NCBI RefSeq assembly: GCF_001953175.1
Contig: NZ_CP018258.1
Location: 248,001-312,000, forward strand
Source: Dehalogenimonas formicexedens
Lineage (GTDB): Bacteria > Chloroflexota > Dehalococcoidia > Dehalococcoidales > Dehalococcoidaceae
Direction of reading: 5' to 3'
DNA: 64,000 nucleotides
The first letter of the stretch is position 1, and every line of letters begins with the position of its first letter. Made by a program: the position numbers and the translations under genes. Shown here piece after piece: positions 34,890 to 43,251 of the stretch. Under the pieces are notes generated by a model that searched no databases, was not told the DNA's origin, and saw only the letters and a list, made by a program, of their open reading frames with translations.

Positions 34890-35133
34890 ATCCCCCCCGA
34901 GATGGTTCTGCCATTCAGCATACCTCAAGGGGGTATTTTTGTCACTGCCTGCCGAAATAGGGGCCGGTTACGTCGAAAACAAATACCCTCGTCTGGGATT
35001 CGCCTCTGGCTTATTCCAAAAGATATTTCTGGCGATATCGGGTGGTAACAGCCGACGGAACTGGTATTTGGTCGGCATGGCACCTTTTTACCACCGAGGG
35101 CAGATATCTGTCCGATGAAATCCACACCGCCTC

Positions 35134-35985
35134 CTAGGCGGGCCGGCAGGAAGCTGAGGTGCTGTCCAGGGCTTCAGCCGGCTGAAGAATCGTTGCCAGC
35201 CATTTTTTCGAATCCGGGCGGTCCGCCTGGCAGGCTTCTTCGGGGAAGACGTTGTAGATCGGGTACTTGAGTTCTTCCCCGCCGCGAAAGTAAAAGACCC
35301 GTTTGAGATGTCTCTTCACCCTTTCGGCGGCTTCGTCCATTTCAGCCGGGGTGGGACGGCGCCATGGATTCACGCCCGCCGGGAAGTACGGCAACAGAAT
35401 GAATGGCATGTTCGGGTCGCGTGAAGCAACATGAACCGCAATGCGCTCGATTTCGCCGGAGTCGATATAATCAGGTATTAATACGGTGTCGACAACCAAC
35501 TTTTTACCCATCGCTATCAACTTGTCGAAGTTTTCCAGTGTCCGCTGATTGGAAACTCCCGTGTAGTCGACATGGAGGCTGTCATCAAGCGCTTTGAGAC
35601 CGATCTCGATTGTATCGGTGTGGGACAGGTCCGGGAGTGCGCAGGCATTGGTTACCAGAGTGACGGTGGCCCCGTACCGCTCGTGGATCATCCGGGTAAA
35701 GGCGGAATACGCCGGATCCAAGCCGGCCTCCTGCCCCTCAATAACTACCGTTTTAAATTCCAGGCCATCCAGGATTCGCTGGACTTCCGGGAGACTCAAG
35801 AAATGGCACGGTGGTTTGGCGGCGCCATCAGATTTAAGCTTGAGCAAGTTCCTGAAATCCAGCATCGGACTGTAGATCCGGTCAACGCAATAGCAGCCCC
35901 TGCATTTGAAATTGCAGCCCCAGAAATGGACGCAAACGTCCTTTTGTTCCGGGGTGTAGGTGATATGAAAAATCCTGGTGTTCAT
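35134..35985 (-). CDS. Radical SAM protein (second of a tandem pair)
   Basis: A 283-aa protein with the radical SAM motif CNFKCRGC near residue 24 (C-x3-C-x2-C). It starts MNTRIFHITYTPEQKD, almost the same as its neighbour at 36029-36865 (MNTRIYHIAYTPELKE), so the pair arose by duplication. GLDPAYSAFTRMIHERYG and RPTPAEMDEAAERVKRHL are shared too. It is the last gene of an rdhAB operon, 43 bases after its paralogue. Substrate unknown; it may be an activase-like or modification enzyme linked to dehalogenase maturation. Confidence 0.8.
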   Translation of the reverse strand: MNTRIFHITYTPEQKDVCVHFWGCNFKCRGCYCVDRIYSPMLDFRNLLKLKSDGAAKPPCHFLSLPEVQRILDGLEFKTVVIEGQEAGLDPAYSAFTRMIHERYGATVTLVTNACALPDLSHTDTIEIGLKALDDSLHVDYTGVSNQRTLENFDKLIAMGKKLVVDTVLIPDYIDSGEIERIAVHVASRDPNMPFILLPYFPAGVNPWRRPTPAEMDEAAERVKRHLKRVFYFRGGEELKYPIYNVFPEEACQADRPDSKKWLATILQPAEALDSTSASCRPA

Positions 35986-36028
35986 GTTTCAGATTGTTGT
36001 TCAGAGGCTAATTTCAATGAGGCTTCGA

Positions 36029-36865
36029 TCAGGCGATCACTGGATCAGCGTCCGGACTACCCAGAAGGTCTGAGAGGGAGGTCATGTCCCCGGTGTTCTC
36101 CAGTTCTCCGGCACCCTCCGGGAAAGCGCTGAACACTTTGAACTTGAGTTCCTCGTTACCTCGGAAAAAGAAGACCTTATCAAGGTGCTTTTTTGCGGTC
36201 TCGCCGACCCTTTCCATCTCCTCGACCGTCGGTCGCCGCCAGGGGTTGTCCCCGGACTTGAAGTAAGGCAGGATGACAAAGAGCATGTCTTTTTTAACGC
36301 CGGCGATGTACCGGGCAATCCGTTCGATCTCATTGATATCTATCAAGCCGGGGATGAAGACGGACTCGACAAAAGTGTCTTTTCCGGCAGCGACCAGTTT
36401 TTCCAGGTTCTCCAGGACAGTTTTGTTGGAAACGCCCGCGTAAAAAATATTCAAATGGTCAGACACAGCCTTGATGCCAATCTCTACCCGATCGACGTCG
36501 GTCAGATCAGGCAATTGCAGTCCGTTGGACAGCAGCAGATTTCTGGTGTGATAGCGTTCGTGCAACATCCGGGTGATGTTGGCGAACTCCGGGTCGAGTC
36601 CGGCCTCCTGCCCTTCCAGGACTACCGAGGTAAAATCGTATTTGTCGAGAATAGACACCAGTTCGTCCATGGTTAAGAATTTCTCAGGCGCCGGAGCAAG
36701 TCCGGCCGGTTCTTCGATATGCTTGCCCAGGAAATCCGGTAGCATCGGGGAGTAAATGCGGCGTTTGCAATAGCAGCCGCGGCATTCAATATTGCAGCCC
36801 CAGAAGAAGAGACAGATCTCCTTCAGTTCCGGGGTGTAGGCGATGTGATAAATCCTGGTGTTCAT
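36029..36865 (-). CDS. Radical SAM protein (first of a tandem pair)
   Basis: A 278-aa protein with C-x3-C-x2-C in WGCNIECRGCYC near residue 24, and GQEAGLDPEFANITRM further on. Its start codon overlaps the stop of the 58-aa membrane protein (ATGA), so it is translationally coupled to the rdhAB operon upstream. It aligns along its whole length with the following gene product. Short length and lack of a SPASM domain resemble small activating enzymes. The target is not known. Confidence 0.8.
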   Translation of the reverse strand: MNTRIYHIAYTPELKEICLFFWGCNIECRGCYCKRRIYSPMLPDFLGKHIEEPAGLAPAPEKFLTMDELVSILDKYDFTSVVLEGQEAGLDPEFANITRMLHERYHTRNLLLSNGLQLPDLTDVDRVEIGIKAVSDHLNIFYAGVSNKTVLENLEKLVAAGKDTFVESVFIPGLIDINEIERIARYIAGVKKDMLFVILPYFKSGDNPWRRPTVEEMERVGETAKKHLDKVFFFRGNEELKFKVFSAFPEGAGELENTGDMTSLSDLLGSPDADPVIA

Positions 36866-37038
36866 ATATGTTTTTTGACTTTCGCGTTCATTCGGGGGGA
36901 ACGGTCACTTCCGGGGGCGGCAATATCACCCCAACTCGGCGCTGACTCGTACCATTCCGGGACTACTCTTTGGGCGATAAGGCACGTCGCAGCGCACATG
37001 ACCGAACCGGCGGCAAAGAGCCATAACAAGGTCATCAT
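36862..37038 (-). CDS. 58-aa membrane protein in the rdhAB operon
   Basis: A short frame from ATG 37038 (a double ATG) to TGA at 36862-36864. It encodes 58 residues: a hydrophobic N-terminal span (about residues 2-24, with several Cys) followed by a polar tail ending in KVKKHI. It begins 7 bases after the preceding stop and its TGA overlaps the radical SAM start. This tight fit on both sides supports a real gene. It may anchor or assist a partner at the membrane; no family is recognised. Confidence 0.65.
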   Translation of the reverse strand: MMTLLWLFAAGSVMCAATCLIAQRVVPEWYESAPSWGDIAAPGSDRSPRMNAKVKKHI

Positions 37039-37045
37039 GGCAAAA

Positions 37046-37438
37046 TCAACTCTTAAAAAAGACCGGGGGCACGGCAGCCGGGCCGGTGTCGTCTTTATTC
37101 TCAGAGTTGACGGTTGAGTTTTCGCCCTCTTTGTAAACGCCCAATTTTTTGAATTCCTCGATGATCAGCTCAGCGTTTTCGGTGAATGTCACCAATGGTT
37201 CTACCTTGAACTCGGAGAGGCAGTACATCGGGAAATCGATCAGGTTTTTAATGAGTTCTTCGTGGGATGACACGTTGAAGATCAAGAAACCGCCGCCGGC
37301 AGCGAAGCTGTAGGCGCTTTCCAGGATGCCTTCGGATTGCTTCTGCCTGATCCATTCCTCGCTTTTGCGCAGGAACATGACCTTGGTATTGTAGTCCTCG
37401 GGATATACTATCTGTTTGCCGGTGGCGTAGTATTTCAT
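37046..37438 (-). CDS. Muconolactone isomerase-like small protein
   Basis: A 130-aa soluble protein. Residues about 20-90 follow the pattern of muconolactone isomerase-like dimeric alpha-beta barrels (MFLRKSEEWIRQKQSEGILE, then GGGFLIFNVSSHEELIKNL, then a MYCLSEFKVEPL ending). The remaining 35 residues are a polar tail. It follows rdhB by 60 bases with a hairpin in between. Proteins of this fold bind small aromatic or redox cofactors; an enzymatic role in dehalogenation is not shown. Confidence 0.6.
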   Translation of the reverse strand: MKYYATGKQIVYPEDYNTKVMFLRKSEEWIRQKQSEGILESAYSFAAGGGFLIFNVSSHEELIKNLIDFPMYCLSEFKVEPLVTFTENAELIIEEFKKLGVYKEGENSTVNSENKDDTGPAAVPPVFFKS

Positions 37439-37464
37439 CTTATTCCTCGATATCCGACTGGTTC

Positions 37465-37492
37465 AGCCGGAGGGAGTACCCTCCCTCCGGCT
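37465..37492 (-). terminator. Intra-operon hairpin after rdhB
   Basis: AGCCGGAGGGAG pairs with CTCCCTCCGGCT around a 4-base loop, 6 bases after the rdhB stop. No T run follows on the - strand, so it is more likely a transcript-stabilising or attenuating element than a full terminator. Confidence 0.6.
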
Positions 37493-37498
37493 CCGAAC

Positions 37499-37774
37499 CT
37501 ATTTGGCGGGTTGCTTCGTTCGAACGATCAACTGCCAGGTTAAAACCAGCAGGATCAGGGCGGGCAAACCGCTGATGAGCAGGAACCATCTAGCCGCGAC
37601 CGGCCAGAACTCGGCGATAGAACCAAAGTAGTTCTGGGCCGTGAAAAGGACCAGTATCATGGCGATGATACCGGTCAGCCAGGCGTACCATTTGACGGCA
37701 TAACCCTTATTCTTAAAAAAGCTTGCCATCAAAAAGAGGAACGCCGCGGCGATAGCACCGGAAACTAACCACAT
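37499..37774 (-). CDS. rdhB: Reductive dehalogenase anchor protein RdhB
   Basis: A 91-aa protein with three membrane spans (about residues 2-20, 30-48 and 58-80). Size, location 60 bases downstream of rdhA on the same strand, and a WYAW stretch agree with RdhB, the integral membrane protein that anchors the catalytic subunit to the outer face of the membrane. It is the only rdhB seen in the window. Confidence 0.85.
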   Translation of the reverse strand: MWLVSGAIAAAFLFLMASFFKNKGYAVKWYAWLTGIIAMILVLFTAQNYFGSIAEFWPVAARWFLLISGLPALILLVLTWQLIVRTKQPAK

Positions 37775-37834
37775 ATAGAATTCTCCTTCTTGTTACAGGC
37801 GCCATTCGCAGCGCCCGGCTGTTTTCAGCCTCGT

Positions 37835-39331
37835 TTATTTGGCGTATCCACCCTTGGCGGCGCCGATGGTGCTGTCCTGTCCGTACACCGGGAGCGACAT
37901 CTTCCACCAGTCGTCTGGTTCGTAGATACCGTAGCTCATCTTCTCCTCCATGGTGGCGAAGAACGAGTTGAAGATGCTCGTCTGAGATACGGTTGTCCTT
38001 ACCAGGGCGTGGATCATGGCAGCCTTGTCGTTGCCCATCGGGCACTGGATCCAGCACATGCGGCCACCCTTCTGCGGCCAGCAGTCGCCGCCACAGGCTT
38101 CGCGGTTAGTGGCGCAGGCTACCCAGTTGAGCCAGAAAGCTTTGGGGCCGGGATTGTGGAAGGTCGACGTCAGACCGTCGGTGGTCGGAATATCGTAGGT
38201 GGGCTCTTTGTCAAGGGAGATAGCTCTGCCCATGCAATGCTTGGCGCAGGTGGCGCAGCCAGCGCAGAACTTCCAGATGCCCGCGTCCATGGGTTTGGTG
38301 GGCGACATGGCGAAGTCAGTCAGCATGGTAAAGTCGTTGTGATGCGGACCGTTCTCCGATGTCAGGGTGTAGTTATTCTGCCGCGAGGCCTCGGCATAAC
38401 CGGTTAACGGGCCCATGATGCCGGTATGAAGCGGCATGGACTGATCGCCGGTGTTACCAAAGATGTGGTAACCGAGTACGTTCAGGAAACCAGCCATGCG
38501 GTTCCGCAGAAAAGAAGCTTTATCGACGATGGAGTTGTTGCTGTTGGATATCGCCGACGGGCATTTCCGCGCCTCCGGAGAGGCGGCTTCGGAGAAGGCG
38601 ACGCCGTAGATTTGAACGTTTGTCGGGATAACCCACTTTTCCTTCGAGACACCGGTGGGATCCGCGGCAATGTAGGGGGCGTCGACGTTCTCAAAAGTGT
38701 ACATCGAGTTGGTACCGGTGGTGGAATAAAGATCAAACAACTGGTTCCGCCAGTGGTCTTCGATTTCGGTGACACCGAGCCAGGTGTAGCCGTAGTACCT
38801 CATGGCCGAATAGAACATGTTGTAGGCTTCCTCCGGCGTTCCGGTCCATTTTGGCAAGCCCAGGCTGGTGTTGGTGCTGCCGTAGCTTTTGCTGTCGGAG
38901 TACGTGCCGGTGAACGTCCAGGTGGGATAGGTGGCCCGGTTGTTTTTACCGTTGTTCAGCGCCTGGAATTTCTGTGAATAACCCGGGTCCTGGTTGGCGA
39001 GCCGGGCGGCTGCCATGGCGTTACCGGCAGCTTTGCGGTCGTCTACGCCATTGTTGTATGAGGGGTACTGCTGGAGCACACCGGTACTCTGCGACTGAGT
39101 CCGGCCGTTGTAGCGTTTCATCACGCCCCAATCGATTTCGATGGTCGGATTGAAAAGGTCGCGCTCCTTCACGTACCAGTCCCGCTTGAAGCCGGGCCCG
39201 GTCGCCGCCAACTCATCCAGATCGTGGAACTGGGGGACGGTAAGGGCGGCGGCTGCCCCGATGCCGGCGCCGGCTAAGCCGAGAGCCTTCATGAAGTCCC
39301 GGCGCGTAACCGTGCTGTGAAATACTGACAT
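37835..39331 (-). CDS. rdhA: Reductive dehalogenase catalytic subunit RdhA
   Basis: A 498-aa protein. The Tat leader TRRDFMKALGLAGAG lies at residues 9-23, so the folded enzyme is exported. Near the C-terminus are two iron-sulfur cluster motifs: CAGCATCAKHC (C-x2-C-x2-C-x3-C) and an unusual long one, ACGGDCWPQKGGRMCWIQCP. RdhA enzymes hold a corrinoid plus two [4Fe-4S] clusters and remove halogen from organohalides as terminal electron acceptors. The WTGTPEE motif shared with the other four RdhA proteins is present. The substrate cannot be told from sequence. It heads an operon with rdhB, an isomerase-like gene, a small membrane protein and two radical SAM genes. Confidence 0.9.
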   Translation of the reverse strand: MSVFHSTVTRRDFMKALGLAGAGIGAAAALTVPQFHDLDELAATGPGFKRDWYVKERDLFNPTIEIDWGVMKRYNGRTQSQSTGVLQQYPSYNNGVDDRKAAGNAMAAARLANQDPGYSQKFQALNNGKNNRATYPTWTFTGTYSDSKSYGSTNTSLGLPKWTGTPEEAYNMFYSAMRYYGYTWLGVTEIEDHWRNQLFDLYSTTGTNSMYTFENVDAPYIAADPTGVSKEKWVIPTNVQIYGVAFSEAASPEARKCPSAISNSNNSIVDKASFLRNRMAGFLNVLGYHIFGNTGDQSMPLHTGIMGPLTGYAEASRQNNYTLTSENGPHHNDFTMLTDFAMSPTKPMDAGIWKFCAGCATCAKHCMGRAISLDKEPTYDIPTTDGLTSTFHNPGPKAFWLNWVACATNREACGGDCWPQKGGRMCWIQCPMGNDKAAMIHALVRTTVSQTSIFNSFFATMEEKMSYGIYEPDDWWKMSLPVYGQDSTIGAAKGGYAK

Positions 39332-39355
39332 TCTATTTTCCTTTCGTTACATTTA

Positions 39356-39418
39356 CCGGTCTTTCCCGATTGTCTTCCGGTCTTTTCCCAGTGTCACCCG
39401 GTCTCTCTCGGGTGTCAG
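39356..39418. repeat. Three tandem 21-bp repeats in front of rdhA
   Basis: Units at 39356-39376, 39377-39397 and 39398-39418 all start CCGGTCT and keep a pyrimidine run followed by (G/T)GTC-like ends. On the rdhA strand each unit ends in AGACCGG. They lie 25 bases before the rdhA ATG. A 21-bp period is two turns of the helix. Confidence 0.8.
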
Positions 39419-39467
39419 GATCATCGAGCCTCCATATTATGTGTCGCGGGATAAGCTTGTTACTTGC

Positions 39468-41249
39468 TCAGCCATTGAAATACGATCTGACCATTGCCAG
39501 CCCGGTATCGCTGGTACACAGCGGCTGCGATTCACGGCTTTCGTCCCGGTAGACCGTGATGCCTTTGAGACCCTGTTCATAAGCCATCATGAATACTCCG
39601 GCGATGTCTTCCTGGGTGGCGTCGTGGGGGAAGTTCACCGTTTTGGACACGGCGTTATCGGTGTGTCTCTGGAACGCCGCTTGGATGCGGACATGCCACT
39701 GGGGAGAAACCCGGTGAGCCGTTACGAATACCTTGCGTACATCCTCCGGGATCTCTTTCCGGGCGTGGAGATGGTTGGAAGCCACCAGTTGTTCGATGAG
39801 TTCCCGGTTAAAGAATCCGCGTTCCCGCGCTAACTTTTCGAAATAGGGATTGATCTCAAGCAGGTTCTCTCCGTCAAGGATATTACGGACGAAAACCGCG
39901 GCGAAGATTGGTTCGATGCCTGAAGATACACCTGCGATTATTGATAATGTGCCGGTAGGGGCGATGGTGATGCAAGAAGCGTTCCTCATGGCAACGCCCC
40001 GGCTTTCGTGGACACTGCCTGCATAAGCCGGGAAAACCCCTCTTTCCCGGGCAAGCTCATGGGAGGCTCCATGGGCTCTACTGGATATGAATTCCATAAT
40101 TTCTTCAGCAAGCGTGATCGCCCTGGTCGAGTTGTAAGGAATGCCGAGCTGAATCAGCATGTCGGCGAAACCCATGACCCCCAGCCCAATCTTTCTTGTA
40201 GATTTGGTGGCGGTCTCGATAGCGGGCACCGGGAATTTGTTAATATCGATGACGTTATCAAGGAACCGGACGGCGACCGGTACCAGCCGGTCGAGTTTGT
40301 CATAATCCACGGCGAGTTCGCCGTTTTCATTCTTGAGCATCCGAGCCAGGTTGATCGACCCAAGGGTGCAGGATTCATAGGGCAGCATTGCCTGTTCACC
40401 GCAACCGGTAACGGTTTCGATCCTGCCCAGAGCCGGCGTCGGATTGTCGCAGTTGATCCGGTCGGAAAAGACCAGTCCCGGATCGCCGGTACGCCAGGCC
40501 TGGTCGACGATGCGATCGAAAACCATCCTTGCGTTGAGACGCCTAACTTCCTGACGGGTGCTGGGATCAACCAGGTAGTAATCTGCGCCTAACCTTACCC
40601 GAGCCATGAAATCGTCGGAAACAGAGACCGAGTTGTAGAAATTAGTCAGCGCTTGGGGATTGTTTTTAGCTTTAATGAAATCAAGGATGTCAGGATGAGT
40701 CACATCCATTACCACCGAGTTGCAGCCCCGCCTCACCCCGCCCTGCCGGATATAGTCGGCAGCCCCGGCAATGACATGGATCAGGGCGACAGGCCCACCC
40801 GCGGCATCGAGATGCTCACCGACCGGGCTGCCCTTGGGTCGTATATGGGAGACGTTGAAACCGATGCCACCGCCGCTCTTGTGAATCAACGCGGTATATT
40901 TCACTGCATCGAAGCTTTCTTCGATCGAATCCGGCACCGGCAGGACAAAACAAGAAGCCAGCTGCCCAGCCTGGGTGCCCGCGTTAAGAAGGGTCGGTGA
41001 ATTGGGCAGGAATTCAAGACCGGCTATAATCCGGTAGAATTCATCTGCTACCGCGCCGGTGTCTGCCTTTGCATTGTAAAGGCGCTCCGCTATAGCCACG
41101 GCATCAGCAACCCTTCGGAACATGCCTTCAGGGGTCTCGATAATGGCGCCGCACCTGTCGCGTTTGAGATACCTTTTTTCGAGGACCCTCAATGCGTTTG
41201 GGCTCAGACCGAGCGGCAATTGGGTTAATGTTTTCAAAACTATGCTCAC
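39468..41249 (-). CDS. nrdJ: Adenosylcobalamin-dependent (class II) ribonucleotide reductase
   Basis: A 593-aa protein. It has LPNSPTLLNAG, SGGGIGFNVSHIRPKGSPV, TGCGEQAMLPYESCTLGSINL (thiyl radical Cys in CGEQ) and APTGTLSIIAGVSSGIEP, the usual NrdJ set. It reduces ribonucleotides to deoxyribonucleotides using coenzyme B12, fitting a strict anaerobe. The C-terminus ends soon after KGITVYRDESRESQPLC; the terminal CxxC or CPEC pair that shuttles reducing equivalents in many NrdJ proteins is not seen. GTG is used as start. It reads in the same direction as rdhA, 136 bases upstream. Confidence 0.9.
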   Translation of the reverse strand: MSIVLKTLTQLPLGLSPNALRVLEKRYLKRDRCGAIIETPEGMFRRVADAVAIAERLYNAKADTGAVADEFYRIIAGLEFLPNSPTLLNAGTQAGQLASCFVLPVPDSIEESFDAVKYTALIHKSGGGIGFNVSHIRPKGSPVGEHLDAAGGPVALIHVIAGAADYIRQGGVRRGCNSVVMDVTHPDILDFIKAKNNPQALTNFYNSVSVSDDFMARVRLGADYYLVDPSTRQEVRRLNARMVFDRIVDQAWRTGDPGLVFSDRINCDNPTPALGRIETVTGCGEQAMLPYESCTLGSINLARMLKNENGELAVDYDKLDRLVPVAVRFLDNVIDINKFPVPAIETATKSTRKIGLGVMGFADMLIQLGIPYNSTRAITLAEEIMEFISSRAHGASHELARERGVFPAYAGSVHESRGVAMRNASCITIAPTGTLSIIAGVSSGIEPIFAAVFVRNILDGENLLEINPYFEKLARERGFFNRELIEQLVASNHLHARKEIPEDVRKVFVTAHRVSPQWHVRIQAAFQRHTDNAVSKTVNFPHDATQEDIAGVFMMAYEQGLKGITVYRDESRESQPLCTSDTGLAMVRSYFNG

Positions 41250-41757
41250 TCCCCGGATGGCGTGTCTGAAAAATGATCACCGGAGGAAGCTCGGGCCAAT
41301 ATATTCATGACTGCCACCCGTGATCCTGGGAACAGTTTTAGTATCGACGAGTTGAAACTCCGGCCAGACGTGTTCGATTTCATATTTAAGTTACTATCAA
41401 TATCCTATATCTTATGATAACTAATTAATGTGACTTATATCACCGATGCTAAGCCGGGCTGAACCTTTTTTTTCGAGCGAACATCAGTTGGCAACAGGAT
41501 GAACATCAGCAGGATATTAAAACAGGATAAGAATGATATTTAGAATATACATAAATTATACCCCGGGAAATTGATAGTGCCATCCGCTAAGATACGTATT
41601 TTTAATGAGAGTTCACTTGCTTACGGTGAATGATCGAAACGATATGCGACATAATGTTACCGCGGGCAGTAACAACCTGGCTTGTGGATGGCATCATTGG
41701 AAGTTCGACCGAAGAAATGGTCTTTAATCTCGCCGGTATTTCTGAGAAAATGGGACT
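41250..41757. other. AT-rich divergent intergenic region
   Basis: About 510 bases between nrdJ (-) and a ferredoxin-like gene (+), very AT-rich at 41380-41450. It must contain both promoters. One CRP/FNR-like palindrome is listed separately. A short + frame at 41630-41833 lacks any sign of being a gene. Confidence 0.5.
41428..41445. promoter_or_regulatory. CRP/FNR-family-like binding site
   Basis: ATGTGACTTATATCACCG contains TGTGA and TCAC with six bases between them, as in CRP-type operators. It lies about 180 bases upstream of nrdJ and 315 bases upstream of the ferredoxin-like gene. Confidence 0.4.
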
Positions 41758-42603
41758 ATGTGTGAGTTCTGCCATCAGCACGGGGAGGGCCAACGGTGGT
41801 ACCTTCAGGCCAAAAACTATTCTGAAGACCTGATGAGCGATCTTCGCCGCAGGGAGTTTATCACCGATTTCATCCGGCATCCCGAACGGTCGGCCGACGG
41901 CATTGAGAAACTGGGAAAGTTGAAAACATTGCCGGGATTTGTTCAAGCCGTCGTTAATCCTTATATAACCAACCGGCAGATGAAAAGCCACTTCGGTCAG
42001 GTGGTCCCGATTGAAGAATGCGAAAAGATCTTCGATTCGCTGGGTTCGATAGTCAGAATAGCCTGCTATTGCCGCCATAGCACTCTTGGCAGAGAACACC
42101 GGTATTGCTATTGCCTGAGTATGGCGCCAAACGGCGGAATGATGGCCGACTTAATACGGCAGGTGGACGTTTCCTACCTGACCGGCCCGGATACTTCAGG
42201 TCTGGAAATCCTTACCAAACGGGAGGCGTTGGCAAGTCTAAAACAGCATGAAAAAGAGGGGCTTTGTCACACAGTCTGGACGTTTGTTACGCCGTTTATC
42301 GGCGCGATCTGCAATTGCGACAGGACCGATTGCCTGGCGATGAGAGCGACGGTAGGCTACGGTTTCCCAATAATGTTCAGGTCGGAGTTTATCGCCGAAA
42401 TTATTCCGGGACGGTGCACCGGCTGCCGCAGGTGCATGCAGGTTTGCCAGTTTGGCGCCATCGGTTTCAGCGCCGGGGAAAAGAAATCCAGGATCGACCC
42501 GGCGCGATGTTATGGCTGCGGCATCTGCCGGTCATCATGCGAAAGCGCCGCTATCGTTCTTCAAAAAAGGGCGGGCCACCCGGTTGCCGGGAAGCTCTGG
42601 TAA
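41758..42603 (+). CDS. Cysteine-rich 4Fe-4S ferredoxin-type protein
   Basis: A 281-aa protein. It starts MCEFCHQHGEGQRWYLQAK, a conserved beginning for a family I know from anaerobes. The C-terminal 60 residues contain two ferredoxin motifs, CTGCRRCMQVC and CYGCGICRSSC, each followed by a further Cys. Other Cys lie in CYCRHS and CYCLS (about residues 100-120) and in ICNCDRTDC. It can hold several clusters and probably transfers electrons in the cytoplasm. It has no neighbour on the same strand. Confidence 0.75.
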   Translation: MCEFCHQHGEGQRWYLQAKNYSEDLMSDLRRREFITDFIRHPERSADGIEKLGKLKTLPGFVQAVVNPYITNRQMKSHFGQVVPIEECEKIFDSLGSIVRIACYCRHSTLGREHRYCYCLSMAPNGGMMADLIRQVDVSYLTGPDTSGLEILTKREALASLKQHEKEGLCHTVWTFVTPFIGAICNCDRTDCLAMRATVGYGFPIMFRSEFIAEIIPGRCTGCRRCMQVCQFGAIGFSAGEKKSRIDPARCYGCGICRSSCESAAIVLQKRAGHPVAGKLW

Positions 42604-42737
42604 CCCGGAGACGCCATGCCCCCTGCTAAACGGAATCCAGTGTCGTAAGCTCTCAGGAGTCGTTCGAATCCGTGGGGCTTACACCGGCACGGGGCACGAT
42701 AACAAAAAAATCCCTGCTTGATTGTGCCTGATGCGAT

Positions 42738-42983
42738 TTATATTCTGGACTTCGGGTCTTTCCCCGTATCGCAATAGAAGGTCTCCTTGAATCCATTGAC
42801 TTTCCAGACCAGACAAGTGGGGCACAGGCAACTGACCCGCTTGATCTCCAACGGGCTTTTGCCCCTTTCACAGTAAACCCGCGGATCGTTTTTCCCCGGG
42901 TAGGTCGGACAGCTCCGACAACGGCAGAACAAGGCGCTGTTAAAACCGAGAATGGCCTTTTTTACAGGGTTGGAGTTATCCAT
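42738..42983 (-). CDS. DUF2769-type cysteine-rich small protein
   Basis: An 81-aa protein with eight Cys in pairs: CRCRSCPTYP, YCERG, CLCPTC and YCDTG. This order matches the DUF2769 family (metal-binding, function unknown), frequent in methanogens and other anaerobes. It is probably a zinc- or iron-binding protein. Convergent with the ferredoxin-type gene on the left. Confidence 0.65.
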   Translation of the reverse strand: MDNSNPVKKAILGFNSALFCRCRSCPTYPGKNDPRVYCERGKSPLEIKRVSCLCPTCLVWKVNGFKETFYCDTGKDPKSRI

Positions 42984-43251
42984 TCGATTCAGCCGGCTCC
43001 TTCATTCATTTTTTCAGACCTTAGTTTTTAGGCACGATGGCGAAATATTCGATTTTGTCACTCTTCCGCACCCGGTATTCCCGCGCGGTTGGCATTGGCG
43101 ACGAAAAACCGTGTCGCCGCGCATAATTTTGATCATGCCCAAGCGCCTCCACAGCATAGCCCAGAAAACAGCGGGTTACTATCCGTAGTTTTACCTAATT
43201 TTCCCAAAAGCTCGATAACGATCATTCGGCGCCGCTTCTGCGCGATGAAGA

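Noticed and set aside
39356-39418. The 21-bp repeats considered as a CRISPR fragment.
   Set aside because: The units are contiguous without spacers; they are simple tandem repeats.
41630-41833. A 67-codon + frame overlapping the start of the ferredoxin-type gene, considered as its real N-terminus with a frameshift.
   Set aside because: The family starts with M-CEFC, which the annotated ATG 41758 gives directly; no frameshift is needed.
42645-42700. A GTTCGAATC string that looks like a tRNA T-loop.
   Set aside because: The flanking bases cannot form the T-stem and no acceptor or anticodon arm can be drawn. No tRNA gene was found anywhere in the window.
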